A DNA stretch of 64,000 nucleotides from Physella acuta (taxonomy: Eukaryota; Mollusca; Gastropoda; Physidae): the NCBI RefSeq assembly GCF_028476545.1, contig NW_026732585.1:155001-219000 (forward strand), in the 5' to 3' direction. The notes under the pieces were generated by a model that searched no databases, was not told where the DNA came from, and saw only the letters and a list, made by a program, of their open reading frames with translations. The position numbers and the translations under genes were made by a program. The first letter of the stretch is position 1, and every line of letters begins with the position of its first letter. Below, one piece after another: positions 1 to 54,647 of this stretch.

Positions 1-324
1 ATAAGCTGGTTTATTTTTAATGCTCACTTGCTCATTAGCAATGTAGCTATAAGCCAACCAGAGTTAAGTTATGAAAAATATTGAAATTTAATAATAACAC
101 GGTACGGGAATTTATTAAATAATGTTTTATTAGAACACATGGTGGTTTTACTGTTATTGCGCAACTGACAAAACAAATATTATTTTCAAGGATTTAAAAG
201 CAACACTAATTATTAAATAACTTATAAATCACTTGTTTAATTAATACTTGTCTGAATATTGAGATGGTTTTGTCTTAATTTACTTGATAACCTGGGTATA
301 GCAGTCATTTGTTAAGGCACTGGT
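1..324. other. AT-rich stretch, nothing recognised
   Basis: No reading frame, RNA gene or repeat is recognised. The sequence leads directly into the 38-bp minisatellite. Confidence 0.5.
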
Positions 325-1865
325 TAAAATAGTTATAACAGCCGTCTATTTCGTCAGTTGTTAGAATAGCTATAACGGCCGTCCACTTTGACAGTTGTTT
401 GAATAGCTATAACGGCCGTCCATTTCGTCATTTTGTTAGACTAGCTATAACGGCCGTCCATTTCGTAATTTATTAGATTAGCTATAATGGGACGCAGAGG
501 CGTAGCGACCATTCCCGGCGCCCTGGGACAAACTTTTCGATTTGCACCCCCCCCCCCGCTCGAGATTTCCATTTGCACCCCCCCCTCAAACTTTCGATTT
601 GCACCCCCCTCAACCTTTCAATTTATCTATCAAACCCATTTTGGCGACCCCTAAGGTCGGCGCCCGGGGACATATGTCCCCACCGCCCCCCCCCCTCGCT
701 ACGCTACTGATGGGACGTCCATTTCGTCATTTTGTTATACTATCTATAACGGCCGTCCATTTCGTCATTTTTTTAGACTAGCTATAACGGCCGTCCATTT
801 CGTCATTTTTTTAGACTAGCTATAACGGCCGTCCATTTCGTCATTTTGTTATACTAGCTATAACGGCCGTCCATTTCGTCATTTTGTTAGACTATCTATA
901 ACGGCCGTCCATTTCGTCATTTTGTTATACTAGCTATAACGGCCGTCCATTTCGTCATTTTGTTAGACTAGATATAACGGCCGTCCACTTCGTCATTTTG
1001 TTAGACTATCTATAACGGCCGTCCATTTCGTCATTTTTTTAGACTAGCTATAACGGCCGTCCATTTCGTCATTTTGTTATACTAGCTATAACGGCCGTCC
1101 ATTTCGTCATTTTGTTAGACTAGATATAACGGCCGTCCACTTCGTCATTTTGTTAGACTAGCTATAACGGCCGTCCATTTCGTCATTTTGTTATACTAGC
1201 TATAACGGCCGTCCATTTATTCATTTTGTTAGACTAGCTATAATGGCCGTCCATTTCGTAACTTGTTAGACTAGCTATAACGGCCGTCCATTTCGTCATT
1301 TTGTTAGAAAAGCTATAACGGCCGTCCATTTCGTCATTTTGTTAGACTAGCGATAACGGCCGTCCATTTCTTAACTTGTTAGACTAGCTATAACGGCCGT
1401 CCATTTCGTCATTTTGTTAGAAAAGCTATAACGGCCGTCCATTTCTTAACTTGTTAGACTAGCTATAACGGCCGTCCATTTCGTCATTTTGTTAGAAAAG
1501 CTATAACGGCCGTCCATTTCTTAACTTGTTAGACTAGATATAACGGCCGTCCATTTCGTCATTTTGTTAGACTAGCTATAACGGCCGTTCAGTTCGTCAC
1601 TTCATTGAATAGCTATAACGGCCGTCCACTGATCCTACTGTGAACCTAGTTGTAAAGACCGTCCATTACAGCACTCATTAAATTAGAAATATCGGCCGTC
1701 TACTACATTACTTTTAAAACTAGCAATGACGGCCGTCTACCACGTCTCTGTTAAAACTAGCAATGACGGCCGTCTACTACGTCACTAGTGAACCTGGCTG
1801 TAATGTCCGTCCACTATGTCACATTATAACCTTTCTAAAATGGCCGTCCACTACTTCGTGACTCA
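325..1865. repeat. 38-bp minisatellite with ACGGCCGT palindrome
   Basis: About 33 tandem copies of a 38-bp unit centred on CTATAACGGCCGTCCATTTC. Each has a perfect ACGGCCGT palindrome and a variable spacer (TTTTGTTAGAC, AACTTGTTAGAC or TTTTGTTAGAAAA). Units decay toward the right end. A hAT-type MITE interrupts the array at 495-709. There is no coding potential. Confidence 0.95.
495..709. mobile_element. hAT-type MITE inserted in the 38-bp array
   Basis: A 215-bp element with terminal inverted repeats CAGAGGCGTAGCGA / TCGCTACGCTACTG, flanked by a perfect 8-bp duplication ATGGGACG (487-494 and 710-717). CAG ends and 8-bp duplications are typical of hAT transposons. The interior is C-runs alternating with a TTTCGATTTGCACC motif. 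Related copies lie near 2205, 29937 and 31679. Confidence 0.85.
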
Positions 1866-2204
1866 TTTGCAAATTACAGTTAATAAATCTTCTGTGTAAT
1901 AAGTAATAGGATATAATACTGGTTAGAACATTCTACAATTAATCCACACATTTAATTAAACTACTGGGTAATTAATTAAAATTCCAAAGCGAGAAAATGT
2001 CGAAATGAGCAAGTATTACAAAGGTCTAACCGGTTGTTAAATGATACGTGTCGTACTACCATTGGTACATTTGTATGTAAGCTTGACAAGAATAGGCGGA
2101 TCCAAATGATAAGTAAATGAGTGGCTTAGCGAATAACCGTCCCGAATGGCTAGCCCGTTTTGACCCATACAGACCGAGTAAGCAAGTTAAATAAATGCTT
2201 GTAA

Positions 2205-2522
2205 CAGTGGCGTAGCGAGGTCGGGTGTCATCCGGTGCGGCACTTAATGGTGTCACCCCCCCAGAGGCATAGAGACCCTTCCCAGGGACAAACTTTCGAT
2301 TTGCACCCCCCCTCGAGTTTTCGATTTGCACCCCCCCCCCCCCCTCAAACTTTCGATTTGCACCCCCCCCCCCCCCTCAAACTTTCGATTTGCACCCCCC
2401 CTCGAGTTTTTCTCTATATATTTTGCTATTTTTTGCCTTGGTGTCACCCCCCTAAATGGTGTCACCCGGTGCGTTCCGCACCCCCCCGCCCCCCCCCCCC
2501 CCCCCCCCTCGCTACGCCCCTG
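2205..2522. mobile_element. hAT-type MITE, apparently nested
   Basis: Terminal repeats CAGTGGCGTAGCGAGG / CCTCGCTACGCCCCTG are flanked by the perfect 8-bp duplication GCTTGTAA (2197-2204 and 2523-2530). The outer sequence (GGTGTCATCCGGTGCGG) differs from the other copies, whereas the middle repeats the TTTCGATTTGCACC interior. This suggests one MITE lodged in another. Confidence 0.8.
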
Positions 2523-2865
2523 GCTTGTAATAATACAATGTTAGAACAAAAAAAAATCTCATTGTTCGTAGTTTGTGCTAAACTGAGACAGAAATAAAAT
2601 TTAGGAGATGAAATCAAACAGTTTTCAATTGTCTAAAAATTTTAAAATCAATATTTTATATTGTTAGTATTCGGATCTCTATTTTCTCTTTAATCAGTAA
2701 TTTCAATGGGTTTTGAAAAAGAATCGAGTTGTTTGTTGTTTTCAATTAAAACATCAAAATGCAACTTGTGTTTGTGGTTTATCGAAAAACATGTTTAAAA
2801 ATATTTAAAATATATATTTTGCATGATATTTATCAGAATAGTGTAGAAAATTGTTTAAATTCATC

Positions 2866-3150
2866 ATCTATTACCGTCGATACCCAGGTTAATTGGAGCC
2901 GCTAGAGATAGCCAGTCTCGTGGAACTTTCTCTGCTTCTGTCAATAGTTTTCTGCAGTGTGTATCTAAGTCTCTCTTAGCCTTCTCAGTCCTCTTTGATA
3001 TGGACAAAAGAGCGCCATTGCTGTAACTTCGTCTGGTCTCATCTTTAGTACATGGCACATCCAGCGCCATCTTTCTTCAGTTAATTCAGTTTCTAAGTCC
3101 CCTAGTTTCTCTTGAGCTATTGAAGATTTTGCAGGGCCAGTGAATGTCAT
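2866..3150 (-). mobile_element. LINE fragment (reverse transcriptase ORF, C-terminal end)
   Basis: Minus-strand translation gives the tail seen after the reverse transcriptase domain of many non-LTR retrotransposons: EERWRWMCHVLKM, then PYQRGLRRLRET, followed in another frame by DLDTHCRKLLTEAEKVPRDW. That resembles the familiar RRWRWIGHVLRM...GRPKETWRRTVEKE region. Frames are broken, so it is a dead, 5'-truncated copy. The clade cannot be fixed from so short a piece. Confidence 0.6.
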
Positions 3151-3405
3151 TTATCATTCATTGGTACTTACTGTGTTGACGGAAGAGATGGTTGCTTTCC
3201 AGTATTTATCGATATGCAAAAGAGCTGTTAGAACATTATTTATGAAAAAATCTGCAATCGTTTTTTTTTTCTTCGATAGCCGGGTTAATTTTTTTTTGGG
3301 GGGGAGGGGGGGGGGGATAACTAGCTTGGCCTTAGATATGCGTGTTTTATTGTCAGTAGTGCAGTTGTTATCATAATTGACAATGCTGTCTAAATATGTG
3401 AAATA

Positions 3406-3407
<2 letters not shown>

Positions 3408-3473
<66 letters not shown>
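3408..3473. repeat. (TA)n microsatellite
   Basis: Pure TA dinucleotide tract of about 66 bp. Reading frames across it (IYIYIY) are artefacts. Confidence 0.98.
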
Positions 3474-3475
<2 letters not shown>

Positions 3476-3480
3476 CTCAC

Positions 3481-4262
3481 TTTAGTATCTATTGGATGCC
3501 TTTACTAATATTTAGGAAGAGACCCACGCTTTTCTTTATAGTGATTTAAATAGTAGTGTCTAATATTTAGGAAGAGACCCACGCTTTTCTTTATAGTTAT
3601 TTAAATAGCAGTGTATAATTTATTTTCTACTTTTTAGTGCATTATTAAATAAAAGCTTGTTATTAAAACTTTTTAATGAATTTTTTGTCAGTACTTAACA
3701 TGTTTTACTTATAATAGAGTTACATTACTAAAAACCATTGCGCGCCTATTGAACGTGAGGACGCGCTTTTGCCGTGATGACACGTTTTATTGCCTTTCTC
3801 TGCCCTGTTTTATCGTAGAGCCCTCCTGGCTCCATGCCCAAGAGGACCCTTATGACGAGGTTGGATAAAGTATTATGGGATGGCGTGGTCTACTTGTAAA
3901 GAACTAGACTGCTGACCCGACTAAAAACCATTGCGCGCTTATTGAACGTAATGACGCGCTTTTGTCGTGTAGCCCCCCCCCCTCGCTCCACGCCCAAGAC
4001 GGCCGTGATGACGCATTTGGACAGAACTGCCTTCTAATTCAGTCCAAATTTTAATTAATTCATAAAAAATTAATTTGGCGACCAATTAAGTCAAATTGAA
4101 CGTCACGATGCATTGTCTTCATGTCTTGACCCACGTACCAACTACGAATCGTATCTGTCAGTTAGAAGTGCCTGCAATTTCACACGGGCGTTTCGATCTA
4201 GACAGACAGACAGACTGACGACCGACTGACGACAGTGGAAGTGAGTTAAATAAACGCTTGTA
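3481..4262. repeat. Dispersed interspersed repeat with a 55-bp internal duplication
   Basis: Contains TAGGAAGAGACCCACGCTTT twice in tandem (3505-3600), then an AT-rich body and a GACAGACAGACTGACGAC tract before AAATAAACGCTTGTAAAAA. Related copies occur at about 25660-26035 and 27840-28345 in gene A introns. Family not recognised. Confidence 0.7.
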
Positions 4263-4286
4263 AAAATACATTGTTATGCCAAGAGA

Positions 4287-4730
4287 ATGGAAATACGGAG
4301 CCCGGGGCGATTAAGCTCACATTGTGTACAGCATACTTCCAATATGTGTACGGTGCATGCTCAAATTGCGCACGGTACAAAGCGTGTGTGGTATTTGATT
4401 GAAGTGTGTATGCCATTTAATTGTGTAACATTGATAAAAAACAGTATGTACCGCGTATACCTGCAACATGTATTTTATGAGCAGTTTTAAACTGCTTCTA
4501 CTGTACACAACACAAAGGCTAGCCAGTGGGGGAGCGGGGAGGGGGTGGTGATCATTTCCTTGAATGTATTTATGGAAGGTGGCATTTATTCGAAAAACAT
4601 TGTTTAAAAACTAAAAGTATCGCAAGAGTTGGAACTCACTGTGTAGAGATGGATTAGGGTAGAGGTGTGCGCTCCGTGTCGTGTGTAATTCGTACCACAA
4701 GCATGTCGCTTAATCTGATCGATAACAAAA
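4287..4730. repeat. 3' flank duplicated together with the gene A/gene B unit
   Basis: This segment (GTACGGTGCATGCTCAAATTG, a TTGATTGAAGTGTGTATGC motif, then CTGCTTCTACTGTACACAAC) recurs at 57960-58290, at a comparable distance below the gene B stop codon. It marks part of the duplicated block beyond the coding region. Confidence 0.7.
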
Positions 4731-5785
4731 CCCCAGGAAAACGTTGAAATTATTCCATTTATTTTAATGAGGGGTAGGCGTGCAGTTTCTATCAGGGCAT
4801 CTCGTTGGGTATGAGCACATATCCCCCCCCCCACCCCACACCCCGCCGAAGAACATCTACCACCCCCCCTCCCCCATCCCCATTCTTCGATGGAAATATA
4901 ATTTATATTATAATTTATAACGAAAATATATACTTTTAGTGTCAGACCCCCATATACCACCCCCCCCCCCAAAAAAAAAGTATAGTGCCCCCCCCCCCTT
5001 CCCCGGTGATGAAACGATTGAAAGAAACACGATCTGCATGGTTGAAGGGTCTACCTTTTGTATGTATGACCTACAAATGCAATCAGACTTTTTCCTCACA
5101 GGAGAAGAAGGGGTGGAAGTTACTTGAAATTTTCGGAGGCGGATTGACTAAATTTTCTGGGGAGGGGTTGGACACTGGGAAAAGTATCTTTCCTATAAAA
5201 TAATATTTTGTTAATGGGGACGGAAGGCCTTCTTCGGGGTGGGTGGGTCTGGGTGGGGCTCCGCTCCCCAAACCCCATTTTATCTAACTGCCCCCCCCCC
5301 CACCACATTTCCGTAGAGTCGACTGAAATAAAATCTAAATGCGACTTTGTCATGTTTGAGCTTAGGTGCGATGTTTAGCGCTATGACTACGACTATATTT
5401 AGTATCAATGTGCAATAACTACGTGTAGATCAAGGTTAAATCCCGTTAAAATGTCGATTAAAAAAATATAAAAGTATAAAAATCCATTTTCAATAAGATT
5501 TTTCGTTTTCGGTAAAATTTGAAGTTGTGGTGTTAATTTTGGTTTTGGTTTTGGTTTAGAGTTTAGAGAAAAAGGCAACACTATCAACATAGTGAGCGCC
5601 CGTTGTATTTCTCCCACAAAGGGCCATTTATATCGTCCTATAAAAATGGGGCTAAATCTACAGAGAGAAAATAAAATGCGATGGCAGCAAACTGAACAAA
5701 GGCTTTGAACACTATGGATATGTTACATTTGTCAACAACTCTGTTTTGCTAAAAATTAAATCAATAGAAAACAGCGATAGAACAA
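4731..5785. other. Intergenic; C-run/G-run low-complexity sequence
   Basis: Short homopolymer runs of C, A and G and AT-rich DNA. No gene or named element is recognised; the open frames are short and low-complexity. Confidence 0.5.
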
Positions 5786-6554
5786 TGTGACCTACTTAGG
5801 TCTAGTAATGTTTTATTTTTAGTTTGACTTTTGTTATAATACCATATATGGTTGATGGTGCAACAACCGGTTTTTTTCCGCTGTCTTACTAAGAGAGTCT
5901 TAGACTCAGTAATTTTCCATCGAGAGATGATTGATTGTTTCAGACCAGATGACCACCTCAACCAATGGTCTTACGATCTGAAGGTGACCTTCCATGTTAC
6001 CTAAGTCTATAAATAGATCGCCCACAGGTATCTCGGGGCAGTCCATTTTGACAAGGCAGTCCATTTTGGCCAGTTGATTGTGAAGGCAGTCCATTTTGAC
6101 CATTTTGAACGTGAGAGAGCTTATGTCCTGAGTGTGCTATATATTATTAAGTTGTTTAAGTATTCTAGTATTATATTACTTGTGGCCAAGTGATTCTTGA
6201 TGCTATAGCAGTGTTATGTGACCTGTGGCTATTTTTATAAAGTGTTAGAATCTGTGATAGTATTTATTCTTACGCTTTGTAAGTTGGGTTTTGTTATTTC
6301 TAAACTAAATATTTTATCTTGTTTAACCTAGTGTTCTGCCACAACTGTGTTCACTTATTAAAGGTTGTTTGCAGATTGAATGAGTTGTTAACTTCAATAG
6401 TTTCACTAGTTTTCCCTAGACCTCGAAATCGAGCCCTAGTGAGTTGTTGAGTTAGTTTTCATTCATTTAGGCTTTAGGTCATTTGCATATAACCCCAAGA
6501 AAGAATCCGGGAGCGTTCACCATCTATCTGGCTGGTAGATAGGTGTCCGTTACA
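5786..6554 (+). mobile_element. Solo LTR, diverged relative of the Gmr1-like element
   Basis: Begins TGTGACCTACTTAGGTC and ends GTGTCCGTTACA, and it follows the same order of motifs as the 782-bp LTRs at 17262 and 23424 (for example TCTGTGATAGT, GTGTTCTGCCAC, ATTTGCATAT). There are many substitutions and indels. It is about 769 bp, in the opposite orientation to the full element, and flanked by ACAA (5782-5785 and 6555-6558). No internal region is present. An old fossil. Confidence 0.85.
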
Positions 6555-6901
6555 ACAACGTAACAGACATTACAAGTACTTAATTTACTGTTTTACTTAA
6601 TCCATGTGTTTTCAACCAGTGTTTTTTTTTATCTGACTTTTTTCTCCTTAGTAGGAGGGGGCACTTGAAGTTTTCGTGAGGAAGGGCAGTTACTGGTAAA
6701 CTATATTTCCTATATATTTTCTATTTTCGTTTAGGGCAGGGGGGTGGGGTCGGTACTTTTTTCAGGGGGGGGGGGGGGGGGATCGGAGAAACGTGTGTCG
6801 CTGTGTAGCTGGAGTGTCTGATTTAAAAAACACGTTATACATAAACAACATGTCGTCTACAAAATTAAAATTCAAAGACAAAAAAAAGCAACATATTTTT
6901 T
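6555..6901. other. 3' flank of gene A
   Basis: AT-rich sequence with a G-run at 6767-6781; nothing else recognised. Confidence 0.4.
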
Positions 6902-6907
6902 TTTATT
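6902..6907 (-). promoter_or_regulatory. Putative AATAAA polyadenylation signal of gene A
   Basis: On the minus strand AATAAA begins 15 nt after the gene A stop codon, inside CAATAAAAAAAAA. Such a short 3' UTR is possible but unusual, and the signal may be fortuitous. Confidence 0.4.
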
Positions 6908-6922
6908 GACAGCCAAACGACT

Positions 6923-49539
<42,617 letters not shown>

Positions 49540-50189
49540 CTGTTAAAACGACGTCGGCATCAATGAACTTTTCAACAATAATTTTGTTCACTCACAAGCT
49601 GATGTTTTCTACAATTAATTTAATTAATTTCTAAACAAATTAATTTTCTAGTCTACAATAAAATAACTCAATAGTTAAATCACACTGTCATCAACTAATA
49701 CAGCACTAGTAATGTACGTATTTTTGTAACAAAAACTGCTCCCTCTCCTACTAGTCTGAAGCTTTACTGTGCAGATAGCAGGAGAGAAGCTAGAGTTGTT
49801 TCCCCTGCTGTTGTGTTTTGTCGCCAGATATTTGATGTTGTTGCATCAAAGCACCTAGATAGTGTAGCTAACTGAGGCATAAACATGTTTTACAGGTTAA
49901 AACATGTTCAGGTGTTTCATGGGATCTGAGGTACATAAACTGCTGATTGATATAATAAAAAAATCTACTAGCTATGTGACAGACCGGCAGCATATTGAAA
50001 ACGTAGAGTATTAGTGGTACAGTATAACAGATTTTTGGCTTAAACTGAACGTTAATTTTAAATGCATTTTCCATAAACAAAAAGGTCGCTTTACAGCTAG
50101 CAGGAGCAGCCGTAATTAAGGCATAATATAGAAGATGTAGTGTAACCTACATGTAGTTTGTCCTACTAGGACAGAGGCAGAGTGTTCTA
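49540..50189. other. Upstream region of gene A
   Basis: Should contain the gene A promoter and 5' UTR. No convincing TATA box or known site seen. Confidence 0.35.
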
Positions 50190-50204
50190 TGTAACTGTGC
50201 TCTG

Positions 50205-50905
50205 GGCTAGTTTCTCCAACTGTCCCCAGTGGTAACCGATATTTCTTGTGCTAGTTTCTCCAACTGTCCCCAGTGGTAACCCATCTTTCTTGTGCTAGTT
50301 TCTCCAACTGTCCCCAGTGGTAACCGATATTTCTTGTGCTTGTTTCTCCAACTGTCCCCAGTGGTAACCCATCTTTCTTGTGCTAGTTTCTCCAACTGTC
50401 CCCAGTGGTAACCCATCTTTCTTGTGCTAGTTTCTCCAACCCTCCTCAGTGGTAACCCATCTTTCTTGTGCTAGTTTCTCCAACTGTCCCCAGTGGTAAT
50501 CCATCTTTCTCGTGCTAGTTAGTTTCTCTAACTGTCCCCAGTGGTAACCCACCTTTCTTGTGCTAGTTTCTCCAACTGTCCCCAGTGGTAATCCATCTTT
50601 CTCGTGCTAGTTTCTCCAACTGTCCCCAGTGGTAACCCATCTTTCTTGTGCTAGTTTCTCCAACTGTCCCCAGTGGTAACCCATCTTTCTTGTGCTAGTT
50701 TCTTCCAACTGTCCCCAGTGGTAACCCATCTTTCTTGTGCTAGTTTCTCCAAATGTCCCCAGTGGTAACCCATCTTTCTTGTGCTAGTTTCTCCAACTGT
50801 CCCCAGTGGTAACCCATCTTTCTTGTGCTAGTTTCTCCAACTGTCCCCAGTGGTAACCCATCCTTCTTGTGCTAGTTTCTCCAAATGTCCCCAGTGGTAA
50901 CCCAC
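50205..50905. repeat. 44-bp minisatellite upstream of gene A
   Basis: About 16 units of GTGCTAGTTTCTCCAACTGT plus CCCCAGTGGTAACCCATCTT. Lies 0.7-1.4 kb upstream of the gene A start codon. Confidence 0.95.
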
Positions 50906-51067
50906 TGTTCATCGGCTGTAATGTTGCTATATTTCGAGAACAAATTATTGTGAAATGGAGCGCATTTGAAAAACAAGAATAACACGTTTTTTCTCCGAAA
51001 GAAAGGTAATACATAATTGATGAACTTAAATATTAAAATGTGAGCCAGCACGTTCTACCTGTCGTTT

Positions 51068-51660
51068 CATATCAGGTGTCATATACTACATATCAGGTGT
51101 CATATACTACATATCAGGTGTCATATACTACATATCAGGTGTCATATACTACATATCAGGTTCATATACTACATATCAGGTTCATATACTACATATCAGG
51201 TTCATATACTACATATCAGGTGTCATATACTACATATCAGGTTCATATACTACATATCAGGTTCATATACTACATATCAGGTTCATATACTACATATCAG
51301 GTGTCATATACTACATATCAGGTTCATATACTACATATCAGGTTCATATACTACATATCAGGTTCATATACTACATATCAGGTGTCATATACTACATATC
51401 AGGTTCATATACTACATATCAGGTTCATATACTACATATCAGGTGTCATATACTACATATCAGGTTCATATACTACATATCAGGTTCATATACTACTTAT
51501 CAGGTGTCATATACTACATATCAGGTTCATATCCTACATATCAGGTGTCATATACTACATATCAGGTGTCATATACTACATATCAGGTGTCATATACTAC
51601 ATATCAGGTTCATATACTACATATCAGGTTCATATACTACATATCAGGTTCATATACTAC
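51068..51660. repeat. 20/21-bp minisatellite (CATATACTACATATCAGGT), left part
   Basis: Mixed 20- and 21-bp units, interrupted by the gag-only LTR element and resumed at 55784. Confidence 0.97.
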
Positions 51661-52072
51661 TGTAACAACATGAATTCTTTGTTGTTGTGGGTTAGCTTTC
51701 ATACAGAAACACGAGCAACAGTGGCAACTTCAAATGACAACTTTATTTACACTATGTACAGATAAATCCGTGGTACATCCATATTTGAAGATCAACTGAT
51801 ATAGGTACAAATAATAATCACGACTCCAAGTCATGGAGACATCTTACATTCACTGCCATCGTTCCAGTCCCAAGTCCTAGCACACAACACCCGTTCACCT
51901 TTCGCTCTCTCTTTTATTCACCACTTTCTCTCCCCTTACGTCAATGAGCGATCTCACCCAAAACACGGAAAAACACATGACGATCGCTCAGACAGTCCTT
52001 CCGCTAGCCAGGTACTCTTCATTCATGCAAAACACAATATAATAAAGATACATAATAATACAGTCTGTGACA
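51661..52072 (-). repeat. LTR (3' LTR of the gag-only element)
   Basis: 412 bp; TGTAACAACATG and CAGTCTGTGACA ends on the plus strand. Partner at 55372-55783. Confidence 0.95.
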
Positions 52073-52360
52073 CGTCCCCCCTTCGAATAAAATTTTGTGT
52101 AACAAAATTTATAAATACAATATTAGTAGGGCAGGATCATGTGCCAGACAACAAAATTTATAAATACAGTATTGGTAGGGCAGGATCATGTGCCAGACAA
52201 CAAAATTTATAAATACAGTATTGGTAGGGCAGGATCATGTGCCAGACAACAAAATTTATAAATACAGTATTGGTAGGGCAGGATCATGTGCCAGACAACA
52301 AAATTTATAAATACAGTATTGGTAGGGCAGGATCATGTGCCAGACAACAAAAAATTGTGT
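52073..52360. repeat. Purine tract and 48-bp repeat x5 inside the gag-only element
   Basis: A GAAGGGGGGACG tract (minus strand) touches the LTR, followed by five units of AAATTTATAAATACAGTATT plus GGTAGGGCAGGATCATGTGC. Confidence 0.85.
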
Positions 52361-53108
52361 ACAACTCAAAGTAGAGTAAAATATATTCATTTTAGACTAA
52401 GCACTTGTAGTCATAAATTTATAGTGCATACAAATACAACAGTATGTAGTGACTATATCAGTGATAATTAAAATATGTCAGTGTTTTGAACAAAAACTTT
52501 AAATGTACAAGCATTATATGTAATATTTAATGTATCAATATACATTCACATAGGAGAAAAAACATTTCAATTACCCAGTAACTGTAGTATAAAAAAACTA
52601 CATCAGTTGGGATAAATAATATACCAAACTAATTTGGTATAGGACTAAATTTCAAAACATAACACATAGTTAAAATACTTAAAGACTTAATTGAACTCAT
52701 GAATTAAATATTCCTATGTAGTAAAAACAAAGACTTCCTTATCATCAAGGTATGTTATTACCACGCATGAGTAATATACTTTGTTGTCTCCCCTAGTCGA
52801 CCCATTTCAGTCATATCTAGGTCACAACACAACAACATTGTTTTTCACAGGTATGACTAACACACAATTCATCATTGAGACTTCCGTCTTATTGTTATGC
52901 GGAATAAATAGTCTCTAACTTTTACTTGATTTACTTTATTCACTGTTAATTAATAGTATAGAATAGGTTTAACATAATACAGTTTTCATTCTTTTGAAAT
53001 ATTACACAATTTATATAATTTATATTTACTGATACAAAATGTTTGATATCCATATTTTACAGTTACAGACTGTATAATATTAATGAACTGTCAATTGATA
53101 ATTTAATC

Positions 53109-54647
53109 TTAGCATCCTCTATAGCATGAGTAATCGTTCTCGTGCAGTTGACGATGACCTGTTTGCCATCTCTCCCTGAAATTGTATGTGTAGCTTTTAG
53201 CTTTGCTACCATAATGATTTCCTATATTTCGTGTAACTTGTGTTACTTCATTTGTTTTAATATTCTTCTCTGGTTTCTGAACAACGTCAGTAGTTATCTT
53301 GCTTTCTGTACGTTCGTTTGGTTCATCAACCAACTCAATATAAATATTATGGCATTGCTTTGGCCTTTCATAATACATCTTGCTTCGGTATCTTTCATTA
53401 GAACATGATATATTCTTTCTTAAATTACTATATTTCCCACATGACTTTCTTTGTACATAATTGTTTCTTCTCTGATTTGCCAACCTATGCCAACATTGAT
53501 TTTGGTAATGACCTGTTTTTCCGCAGTAAAAACATCTAGATTTTGGCTTCTTATAAACATGGTGACTGTATTCATAGTTTGCTAAATTTCTTTTTCTTTC
53601 ATTCTGTGCATTAATGACATTAATGACATTCTTATTAACATGTTGACTGTATTCATAGTTCGCTACATTTCTTTTACTTTCATTCTGTGCATTTTTATTA
53701 ACATGGTGACCGTATTCATAGTTTGATAGGTTTCTTTTACTGTCAGTTTGTAATTTATTGACATTGTAGTTTGTAGATATTGTTTCATCTTTCTGAACTT
53801 CCTTGTGCTTCTTTATTGATTCTAGTTCACACATAAATTTCTGGGTTAATTTCTCCATTTCTTTGTTAAATTTTTTCTTGAGTTCTAGTATATCTTCTTT
53901 ATAGTTTGACTCCAATTTTCGAAGTAAATCTTCAATAGGTACGTTCTCTTCATTGTGGCTTATTAAGTTCACTGATTCATTAATCATCATTAGTTTATCA
54001 TGATTCCTGCCATTCTCCGATGGACTTATTAAATCATCACTGCCATTGACTGATGGGCTTATTAAATCATTTTGACTACCATTCTCTGATGTACTTGTTT
54101 CTTGTTGACTGCCATTCTCTGATGGACTTGTGATACAACTTTCAATAATATTCTCGTGTACCTGCGTTTGAGTCAATAAAGAGTCAAACTTAAGACATTC
54201 TAATGTATCTGTCACCTTTAAATCATTATTAAGTTCAACCTCTGTTTTATCCTTGGGTTTCAATTCTTCCTGGACTATGTTACTCTGTTCTTCATTCCAA
54301 AGGTTGCCAATATTTACTTCTTCAAGTTCTGCCTGTTGACTTTCTAATTTTGGTTCATGTGTGTATGTAGCATCTCTTAATCTATCACGCATTATTTCTA
54401 TCTCATCATCTAATTCTCTAATTACTTCTTCATGAACTAGTCGGGGTTGTTCTGTTTCTTTGTCTAATGCTTCTTTTTCTCCTTCTCTGTCTTGTTCAAG
54501 TCGATTGGTTGCCCAGGCTATCTTCTTCTTCATCTTCTTAATGCCTAGATCCCTCGCCATTTCCATATATTCTTCTAGTCTTGACATCTTGACCATCGGA
54601 ATGTCAAGCTCCTTCATTAGCTCTTTAAAATATGTACGACTTGACAT
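53109..54647 (-). CDS. Gag-like protein of the LTR element (fossil)
   Basis: 512 residues: Lys/Glu-rich helical N-terminus, a middle with repeated SPSENGS motifs, a repeated NYEYSHHV segment, then a CCHC zinc knuckle CFYCGKTGHYQNQC and a basic tail. This is a gag nucleocapsid layout without pol. The frame looks open throughout. Confidence 0.85.
   Translation of the reverse strand: MSSRTYFKELMKELDIPMVKMSRLEEYMEMARDLGIKKMKKKIAWATNRLEQDREGEKEALDKETEQPRLVHEEVIRELDDEIEIMRDRLRDATYTHEPKLESQQAELEEVNIGNLWNEEQSNIVQEELKPKDKTEVELNNDLKVTDTLECLKFDSLLTQTQVHENIIESCITSPSENGSQQETSTSENGSQNDLISPSVNGSDDLISPSENGRNHDKLMMINESVNLISHNEENVPIEDLLRKLESNYKEDILELKKKFNKEMEKLTQKFMCELESIKKHKEVQKDETISTNYNVNKLQTDSKRNLSNYEYGHHVNKNAQNESKRNVANYEYSQHVNKNVINVINAQNERKRNLANYEYSHHVYKKPKSRCFYCGKTGHYQNQCWHRLANQRRNNYVQRKSCGKYSNLRKNISCSNERYRSKMYYERPKQCHNIYIELVDEPNERTESKITTDVVQKPEKNIKTNEVTQVTRNIGNHYGSKAKSYTYNFRERWQTGHRQLHENDYSCYRGC

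Noticed and set aside
542-781. Pro-rich open frame, with similar ones at 2235-2597 and 31490-31948
   Set aside because: C-runs inside hAT-type MITEs.
51040-51765. 241-residue open frame of repeated TYQVHILHIR-type units, and similar frames at 55778-56323
   Set aside because: Translation of a 20/21-bp minisatellite; open by lack of stops in the unit, with frame changes between units.
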